DNA of 64,000 nt from Paraescarpia echinospica. Lineage: Eukaryota > Annelida > Polychaeta > Sabellida > Siboglinidae. The notes beneath the pieces were generated by a model. That model saw only the letters and a list, made by a program, of their open reading frames with translations. It did not search any database and had not been told where the DNA came from. The position numbers and the translations under genes are program-made. Shown here in pieces: positions 40,139 to 54,103 of this stretch (positions are counted from its first letter, which is position 1; every line of letters begins with the position of its first letter). The stretch covers positions 44,511,293 to 44,575,292 of the forward strand of contig CM034533.1 in NCBI GenBank assembly GCA_020002185.1, given 5' to 3'.

Positions 40139-42520
40139 CTTTCACCTAGATCTTGTTCATTCACTGCAGGATGTAGTCCTCCACTATACCTTTCACCTAG
40201 ACCTTGTCCACCCACTGCAGGATGTCGTCCTCCACTACACCATTCACCTAAACCTTGTCCATCCACTGCAGGATGTAGTCCTCCACTAGACCTTTCACAT
40301 AGACCGTGTCCATTCACTGCAGGATGTAGTCCTCCACTATTCCTTTCACCTAGACCTTGTCCATCCACTGCAGGATGTAGTCCTCCACTATACCTTTCAC
40401 GTAGACCTTGTCCATTCACTGCAGGATGTAGTCCTCCACTATATCTTTCACCTAGACCTTGTCCATCTACTGCAGGATGTAATCCTTCACTATATCTTTC
40501 ACATATACCTTGTCCATTCACTGCAGGATGTAGTCCTCCACTACACCTTTCACCTAGACCTTGTCCAACCACTGCAGGATGTAGTCCTTCACTAGACCTT
40601 TCATCTAGACCTTTTCCATCCATTGCAGGATGTAGTCCTCCGCTACAACTTTCACCTATATCTTGTCCATCCACTGCAGGATGTAGTCCTTCACTAGACC
40701 TTTCACCTAGACCTTGTCCACCCAATGCAGGATGTTGTCCTCCACTACACCATTCTCCTAGACCTTGTCCTTTCACTGCAGGATGTAGTTCTTCACTATA
40801 CCTTTCACTTAGACATTTTCTATCCACTGTAGGATGTAGTACTGCAGGATGAAGTCCTCCACTACACCTCATACTTAGACCTTGTCCATCCACTGCAGGA
40901 TTTAGTCCTTCACTATAGCTTTCACCTAGACCTTGTCCATCCACTGCAGGATGTAGTTCTTCACTATATCTTTCACTTAGACATTTTCCATCCACTGCAG
41001 GATGTAGTCCTTCACTATTCCTTTCAAATAGGCCTTGTCCATGCACTGCAGTATGTAGACCTCCACTACACATTTTACCTAGACCTTGTCCATCCACTGC
41101 TGGATGTAGTCCTTCACTATACCTTTCACCTAGACCTTGTCCATCCACTGCAGAATGTAGTCCTCAATTAGACCTTTCACATAGTCCTTGTCCATCCACT
41201 GCAAAATGTTTTCCTCCACTACACCTTTCACCTAGACCTTGTCAATCTGATGTAGTCCTCCACTAGACCTTTCATATAGACCTTGTCCATCCACTGGAGG
41301 ATGTAATCCTCAATTAGACCTTTCTCCTAGACCTTGTCCATTCACTGCAGGATGTAGTCCTCCACTACAACTTTCACATAGACCTTGTCCTTCCACAACA
41401 GGATGTAGTCCTCCACTAAACCTTTCATATAGACCTTGTACATCCACTGCAGGATGTATTCCTCCACTAGATTTTCACGTAGACCTTTTCCATCCACTGC
41501 AGGATGTAGTACTTCACTACAATTTTCACCTAGACCTTGTCCATCCACTGTAGTCCTCGACTAGACCTTTCACCTATACCGTGTCCCCCCACTGCAGGAT
41601 CTAGTCCTCGACTAGGCCTTTCACCTAGACCTTGTCCATCCTGTGCAGAATGTTGTCCTCAACTACACCTTTCACCTAGACCTTCTCCATCCACTGCAGT
41701 ATGTAGAACTCCACTGGACCTTTCACCTAGACCTTCTCCATCCATTGCAGGATGTTGTCCTCCACTAAACCTTTCACCTAGACCTTATCCACCCACTGCA
41801 GGATGTTGTCCTCCACTAGACCTTTCTCCTAGATCTTGTCCGTCCACTGCAGGATGCTGTCCTTCACTACACCTTTCACCTAGACCTTGTCCATCCAATT
41901 AAGGATGTAGTCCTCCACTACACCTTTCACCTAGACCTTGTCCATCCACTGCAGGATGTAATCCTCCATTAGACCTTTCACGTAGACCTTGTCCATCCAC
42001 TGCAGGATATCGTCCTCCACTACACCATTATCGTAGACTTTTTCCTTTCAATGCAGGATGTATTCCTTCTCTATACCTTTCACCTAGACCTTGTCCATCC
42101 ACTGCAGGATGTAGTACTCCACAACAACTTTTACCTAGATCTTGTCCATCCACTGCTGGATGTAGTCCTCCACTACACCTTTCACTTAAACAGAGTCCAA
42201 CCACTGCAGGATGTATTCCTTCACTGTACCTTTCATCTAGACCTTGTGCACCTACTGCAGGATGTAGTCCTCCGCTAGACCTTTCACTTAGACCTTTTCC
42301 GTCCACTGCAGGATGTCGTCCTCCACTAGACCTTTCACTTGTACCTTTTCCGTCCACTGCAGGATGTATTCCTCCACTAGACCTTTCACCTAGACCTTGT
42401 CCATTCACTGCACGATGTAATCATCCAATAGACCTTTCACATAGACCTTGTCCACCCACTGCAGGTTGTAGACCTCCACTAGAACTTTCACCTAGACCTT
42501 GTCCATTCACTGCAGGATGT
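40139..42520. repeat. Higher-order repeat D, partial unit 3
   Basis: It follows unit 2 at an offset of 3,287 bp over 40,139-42,408, with near-identity including the CTCGACTAGACC deletion monomer (about 41,555) and the ATTATCGTAGACTTTTTCC marker (about 42,028). From about 42,480 variants such as AGAACTTTCACC appear, and the match to units 1 and 2 weakens. Confidence 0.65.
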
Positions 42521-45500
42521 AGTCATCCACTAGAACTTTCACATAGACCTTGTCCAACCACTAAAGATTGTAGTCCTCCACTATACCTTTCACCTAAAAC
42601 TTGTCCATCCATTGGAGGATGTAGTCCTCCACTAGACCTTTCACATAGACCTTGTCCAATCACTGCAGGATGTAGTCCTCCTCTACACCTTTCACCTAGA
42701 CCTTGTCCACCCACTGCAGGATGTAGTCCTCCATTAGACCTTTCACCTAGACATTTTCCATCCACTGCAGGATGTAGTCCTCCACTAGACCTTTCACCTA
42801 GACCGTGTCCATCCACTGCAGGATGTAGTCCTCCACTACAACTTCCACAAAGACCTTGTGCACCCACTGCAGGATGTAGTCCTCCAGAAGAGCTTTCACC
42901 TAGACCTTGTCCATTCACTGCAGGATGTAGTTCTCCACTACACCTTTCACCTAGACCTTGTACACCTACTGCAGGATGTAGTCCTCCACTAGACCTTTCA
43001 CTTAGACCTTTTCCGTCCACTGCAGGATGTAGTCCTCCACTACACCTTTCACCTAGACCTTGTCCACCCACTGCAGGATGTAGACCTCCACTAGACCTTT
43101 CACCTAGACCTTGTCCACCCACTGCAGGATGTAGTTCTCCACTACACTTTTCACCTAGACCTTGTTCACCTACTGCAGGATGTAGTCCTCCACTAGACCT
43201 TTCACTTAGACCTTTTCCGTCCACTGCAGGATGTAGTCCTCCACTACACCTTTCACCTAGACCTTGTCCACCCACTGCAGGATGTAGACCTCCACTAGAC
43301 CTTTCACCTAGACCTTGTCCACCCACTGCAGGATGTAGTTCTCCACTACACCTTTCACCTAGACCTTGTGCACCTATTGCAGGATGTAGTCCTCCACTAG
43401 ACCTTTCACTTAGACCTTTTCCGTCCACTGCAGGATGTAGTCCTCCACTAGACCTTTCACCTAGACCTTGTCCATTCACTGCAGGATGTAGTCATCCACT
43501 AGACCTTTCACATAGACCTTGTCCACCCACTGCTGGTTGTAGACCTCCACTAGACCTTTCACCTAGACCTTGTACATTCACTGCAGGATGTAGTCATCCA
43601 CTAGACCTTTCACATAGACCTTGTCCAACCACTACAGGATGTAGTCCTCCACTATACCTTTCACCTAGACCTTGTCCATCCATTGGAGGATGTAATCCTC
43701 CACTAGACCTTTCACATAGACCTTGTCCATTCACTGCAGGATGTAGTCCTCCACTATAACTTTCACCTAGATCTTGTCTATTCACTGCAGGATGTAGTCC
43801 TCCACTATACCTTTCACCTAGACCTTGTCCATCCACTGCAGGATGTAGTTCTCCACTAGACCTTTCACATAGACCGTGTCCATTCACTGCAGGATGTAAT
43901 CCTCCACTATACCTTTCACCTAGACCTTGTCCATCCACTGCTGGACTTAATCCTTCACTATACCTTTCACCTAGACCTTGTCCATCCATTGAAATTGTGT
44001 TCCTCCACTATACCTTTCACCTAGACCTTGTCAATCTGATGTAGTCCTCCACTAGACCTTTCATCTAGACCTTGTCCATCCACTGGAGAATGTAATCCTC
44101 CACTAGACCTTTCTCCTAGATCTTGTCCGTCCACTGCAGGATGCTGTCCTTCACTACACCTTTCACCTAGACCTTGCCGATGCAATTAAGGATGTAGTCC
44201 TCTACTACACCTTTCACCTAGACCTTGTCCATCCACTGCAGGATGTAATCCTCCATTAAACTTTTAACGTAGACCTTGTCCATCCACTGCAGGATATCGT
44301 CCTCCACTACACCATTATCCTAGACTTTTTCCTTTCAATGCAGGATGTATTCCTTCTCTATACCTTTCACCTAGATCTTGTCCATCCACTGCAGGATGTA
44401 GTCCTCCACCAGACTTTCACATAGACCTTGTCCATCCACTGGAGGATGTAGTACTCCACAACAACTTTTATCTAGATCTTGTCCATCCATTGCAGGATGT
44501 AGTCCTCCGCTACAACTTCCACCTAGATCTTGTCCATCCACTGCAGGATGTAGTCCTCCACTATACCTTTCACCTAGACCTTGTCCATCCACTGCAGGAT
44601 GTAGTCCTCCACTACACCTTTCACCTTGACCTTGTCCATTCACTGCAGGATGTAGTCCTCCACTATACCTTTCACCTAGATCTTGTCCATTCACTGCAGG
44701 ATGTAGTCCTCCACTATACCTTTCCCATAGTCCTTGTCCACACATTGCAGGATGTAGTCCTTCACTACACCTTTCACCTAGACCTTGTCCATCCACTGCA
44801 GGATTTAGTCCTCCACTATTCCTTTCACCAAGACCTTGTCCATCCACTGCAGGATGTAGTCCTCCACTATACCTTTCACCTAGACCTTGACCATCCACTG
44901 CAGGATATAGTCCTCCACTACACCTTTCACATAGACCGTGTCCATTCACTGCAGGATGTAGTCCTCCACTATACCTTTCACCTAGACCTTGTCCATCCAC
45001 TGCAAGATGTAGTCCTCCACTATACCTTTCACGTAGACCTTGTCCTTTCACTGCAGGATGTAGTCCTCCACTATATCTTTCACCTAGACCTTGTCCATCC
45101 ACTGCAGGATGTAGTCCTTCACTATATCTTTCACATAGACCTTGTCCATTCACTGCAGGATGTAATCCTCCACTACACCTTTCACCTAGACCTTGTCCAA
45201 CCACTGCAGGATGTAGTCCTTCACTAGACCTTTCATCTAGACCTTTTCCATCCATTGCAGGATGTAGTCCTCCGCTACTACTTTCACCTAGATCTTGTCC
45301 ATCCACTGCAGGATGTAGTCCTTCACTAGACCTTTCTCCTAGACCTTGTCCACCCAATGCAGGATGTTGTCCTCCAATAGACCTTTCACCTAGATCTTGT
45401 CCATCCACTGCAGGATGTAGTCCTTCACTATACCATTCACCTAGATCTTGACCATTCACTGCAGGATGTAGTCCTTCACTACACCTTTCACCTTGACCTT

Positions 45501-48500
45501 TTCCATCCAATGCAGGATGTAGTTCTTCACTAAACCTTTCACCTAGACCATGTCCATCCACTGCAGGATGTTGTCCTCCTCTACACTTTTCACCTAGACC
45601 TTGTCCATCCACTGCAGGATGTAGTCCTCCATTAGACCTTTCACATATACCTTGTCCATCCACTGCAGGATATCGTCCTCCACTACACCATTCTCCTAGA
45701 TCTTGTCCTTTCACTGCAGGATGTAGTCCCTCACTACACCTTTCACCTAGATATTGTCCATCCACTGCAGGATGTAGTCCTTCACTATACCTTTCATCTA
45801 GACCTTGTCTATCCACTGCAGGATGTAGTACTGCAGGATGTAGTCCTCCACTACACCTCATACTTAGACCTTGTCCATCCACTGCAGGATTTAGTCCTTC
45901 ACTATAGCTTTCACCTAGACCTTTTCCATCCACTGCAGGATGTAGTTCTTCACTATATCTTTCACTTAGACATTTTCCATCCACTGCAGGATGTAGTCCT
46001 TCACTATTCCTTTTAAATAGGCCTTGTCCATGCACTGCAGTATGTAGACCTCCACTACACATTTTACCTAGACATTGTCCATCCACTGCTGGATGTAGTC
46101 CTTCACTAAAACCTTTCACCTAGACTTTGTCCATCCATTGCAGAATGTAGTCCTCAATTAGACCTTTCACATAGACCTTGTCCATCCACTGCAAAATGTT
46201 TTCCTCCACTACACCTTTCACCTAGACCTTGTCAATCTGATGTAGTCCTCCACTAGACCTTTCATCTAGACCTTGTCCATCCACTGGAGGATGTATTCCT
46301 CCATTAGACCTTTCTCCTAGACCTTGTCCATCCACTGCAGGATGTAGTCCTCCACTACAACTTTCACCGAGACCTTGTCCTTCCACAGCAGGATGTAGTC
46401 CTCCACTAAACCTTTCATATAGACCTTGTACATCCACTGCAGGATGTATTCCTCCACTAGATTTTCACGTAGACCTTGTCCATCCACTGCAGGATGTAGC
46501 ACTTCACTACACCTTTCACCTAGACCTTGTCCATCCACTGCAGGTTGTTGTCCTCCTCTAGACCTTTCACCTAGACCTTGTCCTACCACTGCAGGATGTA
46601 GTCCTCCACTACACATTTCACATAGACTTTTTCAATCCAATGCAGGATGTAGTCCTCCACTAAAACTTCCACCTAGACCTTGTCCTTCCACAGCAGGATG
46701 TAGTCCTCCACTACACCATTCATCTAGACCTTGTCCATCCACTGCAGTATGTATTCCTTCACCAGACTTTCACATAGTCCTTGTCCATCCACTGCCGGAT
46801 GTAGTCCTAGACTAGACCTTTCACCTAGACCTTGTCCACCCACTGCAGGATGTAGTCCTCGACTAGACCTTTCACCTAGACCTTGTCCATCCTGTGCAGA
46901 ATGTTGTCATCCACTACACCTTTCACCTAGACCTTCTCCATCCACTGCAGTATGTAGAACTCCACTAGACCTTTCACCTAGACCTTCTCCATCCATTGCA
47001 GGATGTTGTCCTCCTCTAAACCTTTCACCTAGACCTTATCCACCCACTGCAGGATGTTGTCCTCCACTACACCTTTCTCCTAGATCTTGTCCGTCCACTG
47101 CAGGATGCTGTCCTTCACTACACCTTTCACCTAGACCTTGTCCATCCAATTAAGGATGTAGTCCTCCATTACACCTTTCACCTAGACCTTGTCCATCCAT
47201 TGCAGGATGTAATCCTCCATTAGACCTTTCACGTCGACCTTGTCCATCCACTGCAGGATATCGTCCTCCACTACACCATTATCCTAGACTTTTTCCTTTC
47301 AATGCAGGATGTATTCCTTCTCTATGCCTTTCACCTAGACCTTGTCCATCCACTGCAGGATGTAGTCCTCCACCAGACTTTCACATAGACCTTATCCATC
47401 CACTGGAGGATGTAGTACTCCACAACAACTTATATCTAGACCTTGTCCATCCACTACTGGATGTAGTCGTCCACTACACCTTTCACGTAGACCTTTTCCG
47501 TCCACTGCAGGATGTAGTCCTCCACTAGACCTTTCACTTAGACCTTTTCCGTCCACTGCAGGATGTAGTCCTCCACTAGACCTTTCACCTAGACCTTGTC
47601 CATTCACTGCACGATGTAGTCATCCACTAGACCTTTCACATAGACCTTGTCCACCCACTGCAGGTTGTAGACCTCCACTAGAACTTTCACCTAGACCTTG
47701 TCCATTTACTGCAGGATGTAGTCATCCACTAGACCTTTCACATAGACCTTGTCCAACCACTACAGGATGTAGTCCTCCACTATACCTTTCACCTAGACCT
47801 TGTCCATCCATTGGAGGATGTAGTCCTCCACTAGACCTTTCACATAGACCTTGTCCAATCACTGCAGGATGTAGTCCTCCACTATACCTTTCACCTAGAT
47901 CTTGTCCATTCACTGCAGGATGTAGTCCTCCACTGTACCTTTCACATAGACCTTGTCCACCCATTGCAGGATGTAGTCCTTCACTACACCTTTCACCTAG
48001 ACCTTGTCCATCCACTGCAGGATGTAGTCCTCCACTACACCTTTCACATAGACCTTGTCCATTCACTGCAGGATGTAGTCCTCCACTATACCTTTCACCT
48101 AGACCTTGTCCATCCACTGCAGGATGTAGACCTCCACTATACCTTTCACGTAGACCTTGTCCATCCACTGCAGGATGTAGTCCTTCGCTATATCTTTCAT
48201 ATAGACCTTGTCCATCCACAGCAGGATGTAGTCCTCCACTACACCTTCACCTAGACCTTGCCCATCCACTGCAGGATGTTTTCCTCCACTATACCTTTCA
48301 CATAGACCTTGTCCAACCACTGCAGGATGTAGTCCTCCACTATACCTTTCACCTAGACCTTGTCCATCCACTGCAGGATGTAGTCCTCCACTACACCTTT
48401 CACCTTGACCTTGTCCATTCACTGCAGGATGTAGTCCTCCACTATACCTTTCACCTAGACCTTGTCCATCCACTGCAGGAGGTACTCCTCCAACACAACT

Positions 48501-50767
48501 TTCACCTAGACCTTGTCCTTCCACAGCAGGTTGTAGTCCTCCACTAAACCTTTCATATAGACCTTGTACATCCACTGCAGGATGTATTCCTCCACTAGAT
48601 TTTAACGTAGACCTTGTCCATCCACTGCAGGATGTAGCACTTCAATACACCTTTCACCTAGACCTTGTCCATTCACTGCAGGATGTAGTCATCCACTAGA
48701 CCTTTCACATAGACCTTGTCCACCCATTGAAGGATGTAGTCCTTCACTACACCTTTCACCTAGACCTTGTCCATCCACTGCAGGATGTAGTCCTCCACTA
48801 CACCTTTCAAATAGACCTTGCCCATTCACTGCAGGATGTAGTCCTCCACTATACCTTTCACCTAGACCTTGTCCATCCACTGCAGGATGTAGTCCTCCAA
48901 TATACCTTTCACGTAGACCTTGTCCATTCACAGCAGGATGTAGTCCTCCACTATATCTTTCACCTAGACTTTGTCCATCCACTGCAGGATGTAGTCCTTC
49001 ACTATATCTTTCACATAGACCTTGTCCATCCACTGCAGGATGTAGTCCTCCACTACACCTTTCACCTAGACCTTGCCCATCCACTGCAGGATGTTTTCCT
49101 CCACTATGCCTTTCACATAGACCTTGTCCAACCACTGCAGGATGTAGTCCTACACTAGACGTTTCATCTAGACCTTGTCCATCCATTGCAGGATGTAGTA
49201 CTCCGCTACAACTTTCACCTATATCTTGTCCATCCACTGCAGGATGTAGTCCTCCACTATACCTTTCACTTAGACCTTGTCCATCCACTGCAGGGTATAG
49301 TCCTCCACTAGACCTTTCACATAGACCGTGTCCATTCACTGTAGGATGTAGTCCTCCACTATACCTTTCACCTAGACCTTGTCTATCCACTGCAGGATGT
49401 AGTCCTCCACTATGCCTTTCACGTAGACCTTGTCCATTCACTGCAGGGTGTAGTCCTCCACTATATCTTTCACCTAGACCTTGTCCATCCACTGCAGGAT
49501 GTAGTCCTTCACTATATCTTTCACATAGACCTTGTCCATTCACTGCAGGATGTAATCCTCCACTACAACTTTCACCTATACCTTGTCCAACCACTGCAGG
49601 ATGTAGTCCTTCACTAGACCTTTCATCTAGACCTTTTCCATCCATTGCAGGATGTAGTCCTCCGCTACTACTTTCACCTAGATCTTGTCCATCCACTGCA
49701 GGATGTAGTCCTTCACTAGACCTTTCACCTAGACCTTGTCCACCAATGCAGGATGTTGTCCTCCAATAGACCTTTCACCTAGATCTTGTCCATCCACTGC
49801 AGGATGTAGTCCTTCACTACACCATTCACCTAGACCTTGACCATTCACTGCAGGATGTTGTTCTTCACTACACCTTTCACCTTGACCTTTTCCATCCAAT
49901 GCAGGATGTAGTTCTTCACTAAACCTTTCACCTAGACCTTGTCCACCAATGCAGGATGTAGTCCTCCACTAGACATTTTACCTAGACCTTGTCCATTCAC
50001 TGCACGATGTAGTCATCCACTAGACCTTTCACCTAGACCTTGTCCACCCACTGCAGGTTGTAGTCCTTCACTAGACGTTTCACCTAGACCTTGTCCACCC
50101 ACTGCAGTATGTAGTCCTCCACTAGACCTTTCACCTAGACCTTTTCCGTCCACTGCTCGATGTAGTCCTCCACTAGACCTTTCACCTAGACCTTTTCCGT
50201 CCACTGCAGGATGAAGTCCTCCACTAGACCTTTCATCTAGACCTCGTCCACCCACTGCAGGATGTATTCCTTCACTATACCTTTCATCTAGACCTTGTCT
50301 ATCCACTGCAGGATGTAGTCCTCCACCAGACTTTCACATAGACCTTGTCCATCCACTGCAGGATGTAGTACTCCACAACAACTTTCATCTAGATCTTGTC
50401 CATCCACTTCTGGATGTAGTCCTCCACTACACCTTTCACTTAAACCTTGTCCATCCAGTGCAGGATGTATTCCTTCACTATACCTTTTATCTAGACCTTG
50501 TCTATCCACTGCAGGATGTAGTACTGCAGGATGTATTCCTCCACTACATCTTTTACTTAGACCTTGTCCATCCGCTGCGGGATTTAGTCCTTCACTATAC
50601 CTTTCAGTTAGACATTGTCCATCCACTGCAGGATGTAGTCCTTCACTATTCCTTTCACCTAGACCTTGTCCATCCACTGCAGGATGTAGTCCTCCATTAT
50701 ACCTTTCACCTAGACCTTGTCCATCCACTGCAGTATGTAGTCCTTCACTATATCTTTCAGTTAGACC
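42521..50767. repeat. Diverged middle-right part of the array
   Basis: About 8.2 kb of monomers with more variation than the left half and no single clean higher-order period that I could follow. At 44,490-45,227 nearly every monomer has C or T at the CTANACC site. This removes the TAG that normally closes one plus-strand frame and gives a 245-codon open stretch of HYTFHLDLVHPLQDVVL type; it is a by-product of base choice at one site. The marker monomer CATTATCCTAGAC lies near 44,311 and 47,276, and a consensus-like relative (CATTCTCCTAGATC) near 45,690. Confidence 0.7.
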
Positions 50768-51879
50768 TTGTCCATCCACGGCAGGATGTAGTCCTCCACT
50801 ACACCTTTCACCTAGACCTTGTCCACCCACTGCAGGATGTAGTCCTCCACTAGACCTTTCACCTAGACCTTGTCCATCCTGTGCAGAATGTTGTCCTCCA
50901 ATACACCTTTCACCTAGACCTTCTCCATCCACTGCAGAATGTTTTCCTCCACTACACCTTTCACCTAGACCTTGTCAATCTAATGTAGTCCTCCACTAGA
51001 CCTTTCATCTAGACCTTGTCCATCCACTGTAGGATGTAATCCTCCATTAGACCTTTCTCCTAGACCTTGTCCATCCACTGCAGGATGTAGACCTCCACTA
51101 CAACTTTCACCTAGACCTTGTCCTTCCACAATAGGATGTAGTCATCCACTAAACCTTCAATCTAGACCTTGTACATCCACTGCAGGATGTATTCCTCCAC
51201 TAGACTTTCACGTAGACCTTGTCCATCCACTGCAGGATGTATTCCTCCACTAGACTTTCACCTAGACCTTGTCCATCCTGTGCAGAATGTTGTCCTCCAC
51301 TACACCTTTCACCTAGACCTTCTCCATCCACTGCAGTATGTAGAACTCCACTAGACCTTTCACCTAGACCTTCTCCATCCATTGCAGGATGTAGTACTTC
51401 ACTATACCTTTCACCTAGACCTTGTCCATCCACTGCAGGATGTTGTCCTCCACTAAACCTTTCACCTAGACCTTATCCACCCACTGCAGGATGTTGTCCT
51501 CCACTAGACCTTTCTCCTAGATCTTGTCCGTCCACTGCAGGATGCTGTCCTTCACTACATCTTTCACCTAGACCTTGTCCATCCAATTAAGGATGTAGTC
51601 CTCCACTACACCTTTCACCTAGACCTTGTCCATCCACTGCAGGGTGTAATCCTCCATTAGACCTTTCACGTAGACCTTGTCCATCCACTGCAGGATATCA
51701 TCCTCCACTACACCATTATCCTATACTTTTTCCTTTCAATGCAGGATGTATTCCTTCACTATACCTTTCACCTAGACCTTGTCCATCCACTGCAGGATGT
51801 AGTCCTCCACCAGACTTTCACATAGACCTTGTCCATCCACTGGAGGATGTAGTACTCCACAACAACTTTCATCTAGATC
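50768..51879. repeat. Higher-order repeat E, copy 1 (1,112 bp)
   Basis: Landmarks repeat at exactly +1,112: the CAATCTAATGTAGTCC deletion monomer at about 50,978, 52,090, 53,202 and 54,314, and the CCACGGCAGG variant at 50,776, 51,888, 53,000 and 54,112. The period is 22 x 51 minus 10, so each copy shifts monomer register and reading frame. That is not expected of a protein-coding repeat. Confidence 0.85.
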
Positions 51880-52991
51880 TTGTCCATCCACGGCAGGATG
51901 TAGTCCTCCACTACACCTTTCACCTAGACCTTGTCCACCCACTGCAGGATGTAGTCCTCCACTAGACCTTTCACCTAGACCTTGTCCATCCTGTGCAGAA
52001 TGTTGTCCTCCAATACACCTTTCACCTAGACCTTCTCCATCCACTGCAGAATGTTTTCCTCCACTACACCTTTCACCTAGACCTTGTCAATCTAATGTAG
52101 TCCTCCACTAGACCTTTCATCTAGACCTTGTCCATCCACTGTAGGATGTAATCCTCCATTAGACCTTTCTCCTAGACCTTGTCCATCCACTGCAGGATGT
52201 AGACCTCCACTACAACTTTCACCTAGACCTTGTCCTTCCACAATAGGATGTAGTCATCCACTAAACCTTCAATCTAGACCTTGTACATCCACTGCAGGAT
52301 GTATTCCTCCACTAGACTTTCACGTAGACCTTGTCCATCCACTGCAGGATGTATTCCTCCACTAGACTTTCACCTAGACCTTGTCCATCCTGTGCAGAAT
52401 GTTGTCCTCCACTACACCTTTCACCTAGACCTTCTCCATCCACTGCAGTATGTAGAACTCCACTAGACCTTTCACCTAGACCTTCTCCATCCATTGCAGG
52501 ATGTAGTACTTCACTATACCTTTCACCTAGACCTTGTCCATCCACTGCAGGATGTTGTCCTCCACTAAACCTTTCACCTAGACCTTATCCACCCACTGCA
52601 GGATGTTGTCCTCCACTAGACCTTTCTCCTAGATCTTGTCCGTCCACTGCAGGATGCTGTCCTTCACTACATCTTTCACCTAGACCTTGTCCATCCAATT
52701 AAGGATGTAGTCCTCCACTACACCTTTCACCTAGACCTTGTCCATCCACTGCAGGGTGTAATCCTCCATTAGACCTTTCACGTAGACCTTGTCCATCCAC
52801 TGCAGGATATCATCCTCCACTACACCATTATCCTATACTTTTTCCTTTCAATGCAGGATGTATTCCTTCACTATACCTTTCACCTAGACCTTGTCCATCC
52901 ACTGCAGGATGTAGTCCTCCACCAGACTTTCACATAGACCTTGTCCATCCACTGGAGGATGTAGTACTCCACAACAACTTTCATCTAGATC
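51880..52991. repeat. Higher-order repeat E, copy 2 (1,112 bp)
   Basis: I found no difference by eye from copies 1 and 3 over the stretches compared, including the marker monomers TATCATCCTCCACTACACC and TTATCCTATACTTTTTCC. The near-identity implies very recent amplification or an assembly of uncertain copy number. Confidence 0.85.
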
Positions 52992-54103
52992 TTGTCCATC
53001 CACGGCAGGATGTAGTCCTCCACTACACCTTTCACCTAGACCTTGTCCACCCACTGCAGGATGTAGTCCTCCACTAGACCTTTCACCTAGACCTTGTCCA
53101 TCCTGTGCAGAATGTTGTCCTCCAATACACCTTTCACCTAGACCTTCTCCATCCACTGCAGAATGTTTTCCTCCACTACACCTTTCACCTAGACCTTGTC
53201 AATCTAATGTAGTCCTCCACTAGACCTTTCATCTAGACCTTGTCCATCCACTGTAGGATGTAATCCTCCATTAGACCTTTCTCCTAGACCTTGTCCATCC
53301 ACTGCAGGATGTAGACCTCCACTACAACTTTCACCTAGACCTTGTCCTTCCACAATAGGATGTAGTCATCCACTAAACCTTCAATCTAGACCTTGTACAT
53401 CCACTGCAGGATGTATTCCTCCACTAGACTTTCACGTAGACCTTGTCCATCCACTGCAGGATGTATTCCTCCACTAGACTTTCACCTAGACCTTGTCCAT
53501 CCTGTGCAGAATGTTGTCCTCCACTACACCTTTCACCTAGACCTTCTCCATCCACTGCAGTATGTAGAACTCCACTAGACCTTTCACCTAGACCTTCTCC
53601 ATCCATTGCAGGATGTAGTACTTCACTATACCTTTCACCTAGACCTTGTCCATCCACTGCAGGATGTTGTCCTCCACTAAACCTTTCACCTAGACCTTAT
53701 CCACCCACTGCAGGATGTTGTCCTCCACTAGACCTTTCTCCTAGATCTTGTCCGTCCACTGCAGGATGCTGTCCTTCACTACATCTTTCACCTAGACCTT
53801 GTCCATCCAATTAAGGATGTAGTCCTCCACTACACCTTTCACCTAGACCTTGTCCATCCACTGCAGGGTGTAATCCTCCATTAGACCTTTCACGTAGACC
53901 TTGTCCATCCACTGCAGGATATCATCCTCCACTACACCATTATCCTATACTTTTTCCTTTCAATGCAGGATGTATTCCTTCACTATACCTTTCACCTAGA
54001 CCTTGTCCATCCACTGCAGGATGTAGTCCTCCACCAGACTTTCACATAGACCTTGTCCATCCACTGGAGGATGTAGTACTCCACAACAACTTTCATCTAG
54101 ATC
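52992..54103. repeat. Higher-order repeat E, copy 3 (1,112 bp)
   Basis: Same order of monomers as copies 1 and 2 at +1,112, including the GTCCTTCCACAATAGG monomer near 53,345, the CCTTCAATCTAGACC one-base-short monomer near 53,380, and the ATTATCCTATAC marker near 53,940. Confidence 0.85.

Noticed and set aside
39817..40145. Short Trp/Gly-rich open frames in the scrambled patch
   Set aside because: They are translations of a degraded satellite patch with no start context or recognisable domain.
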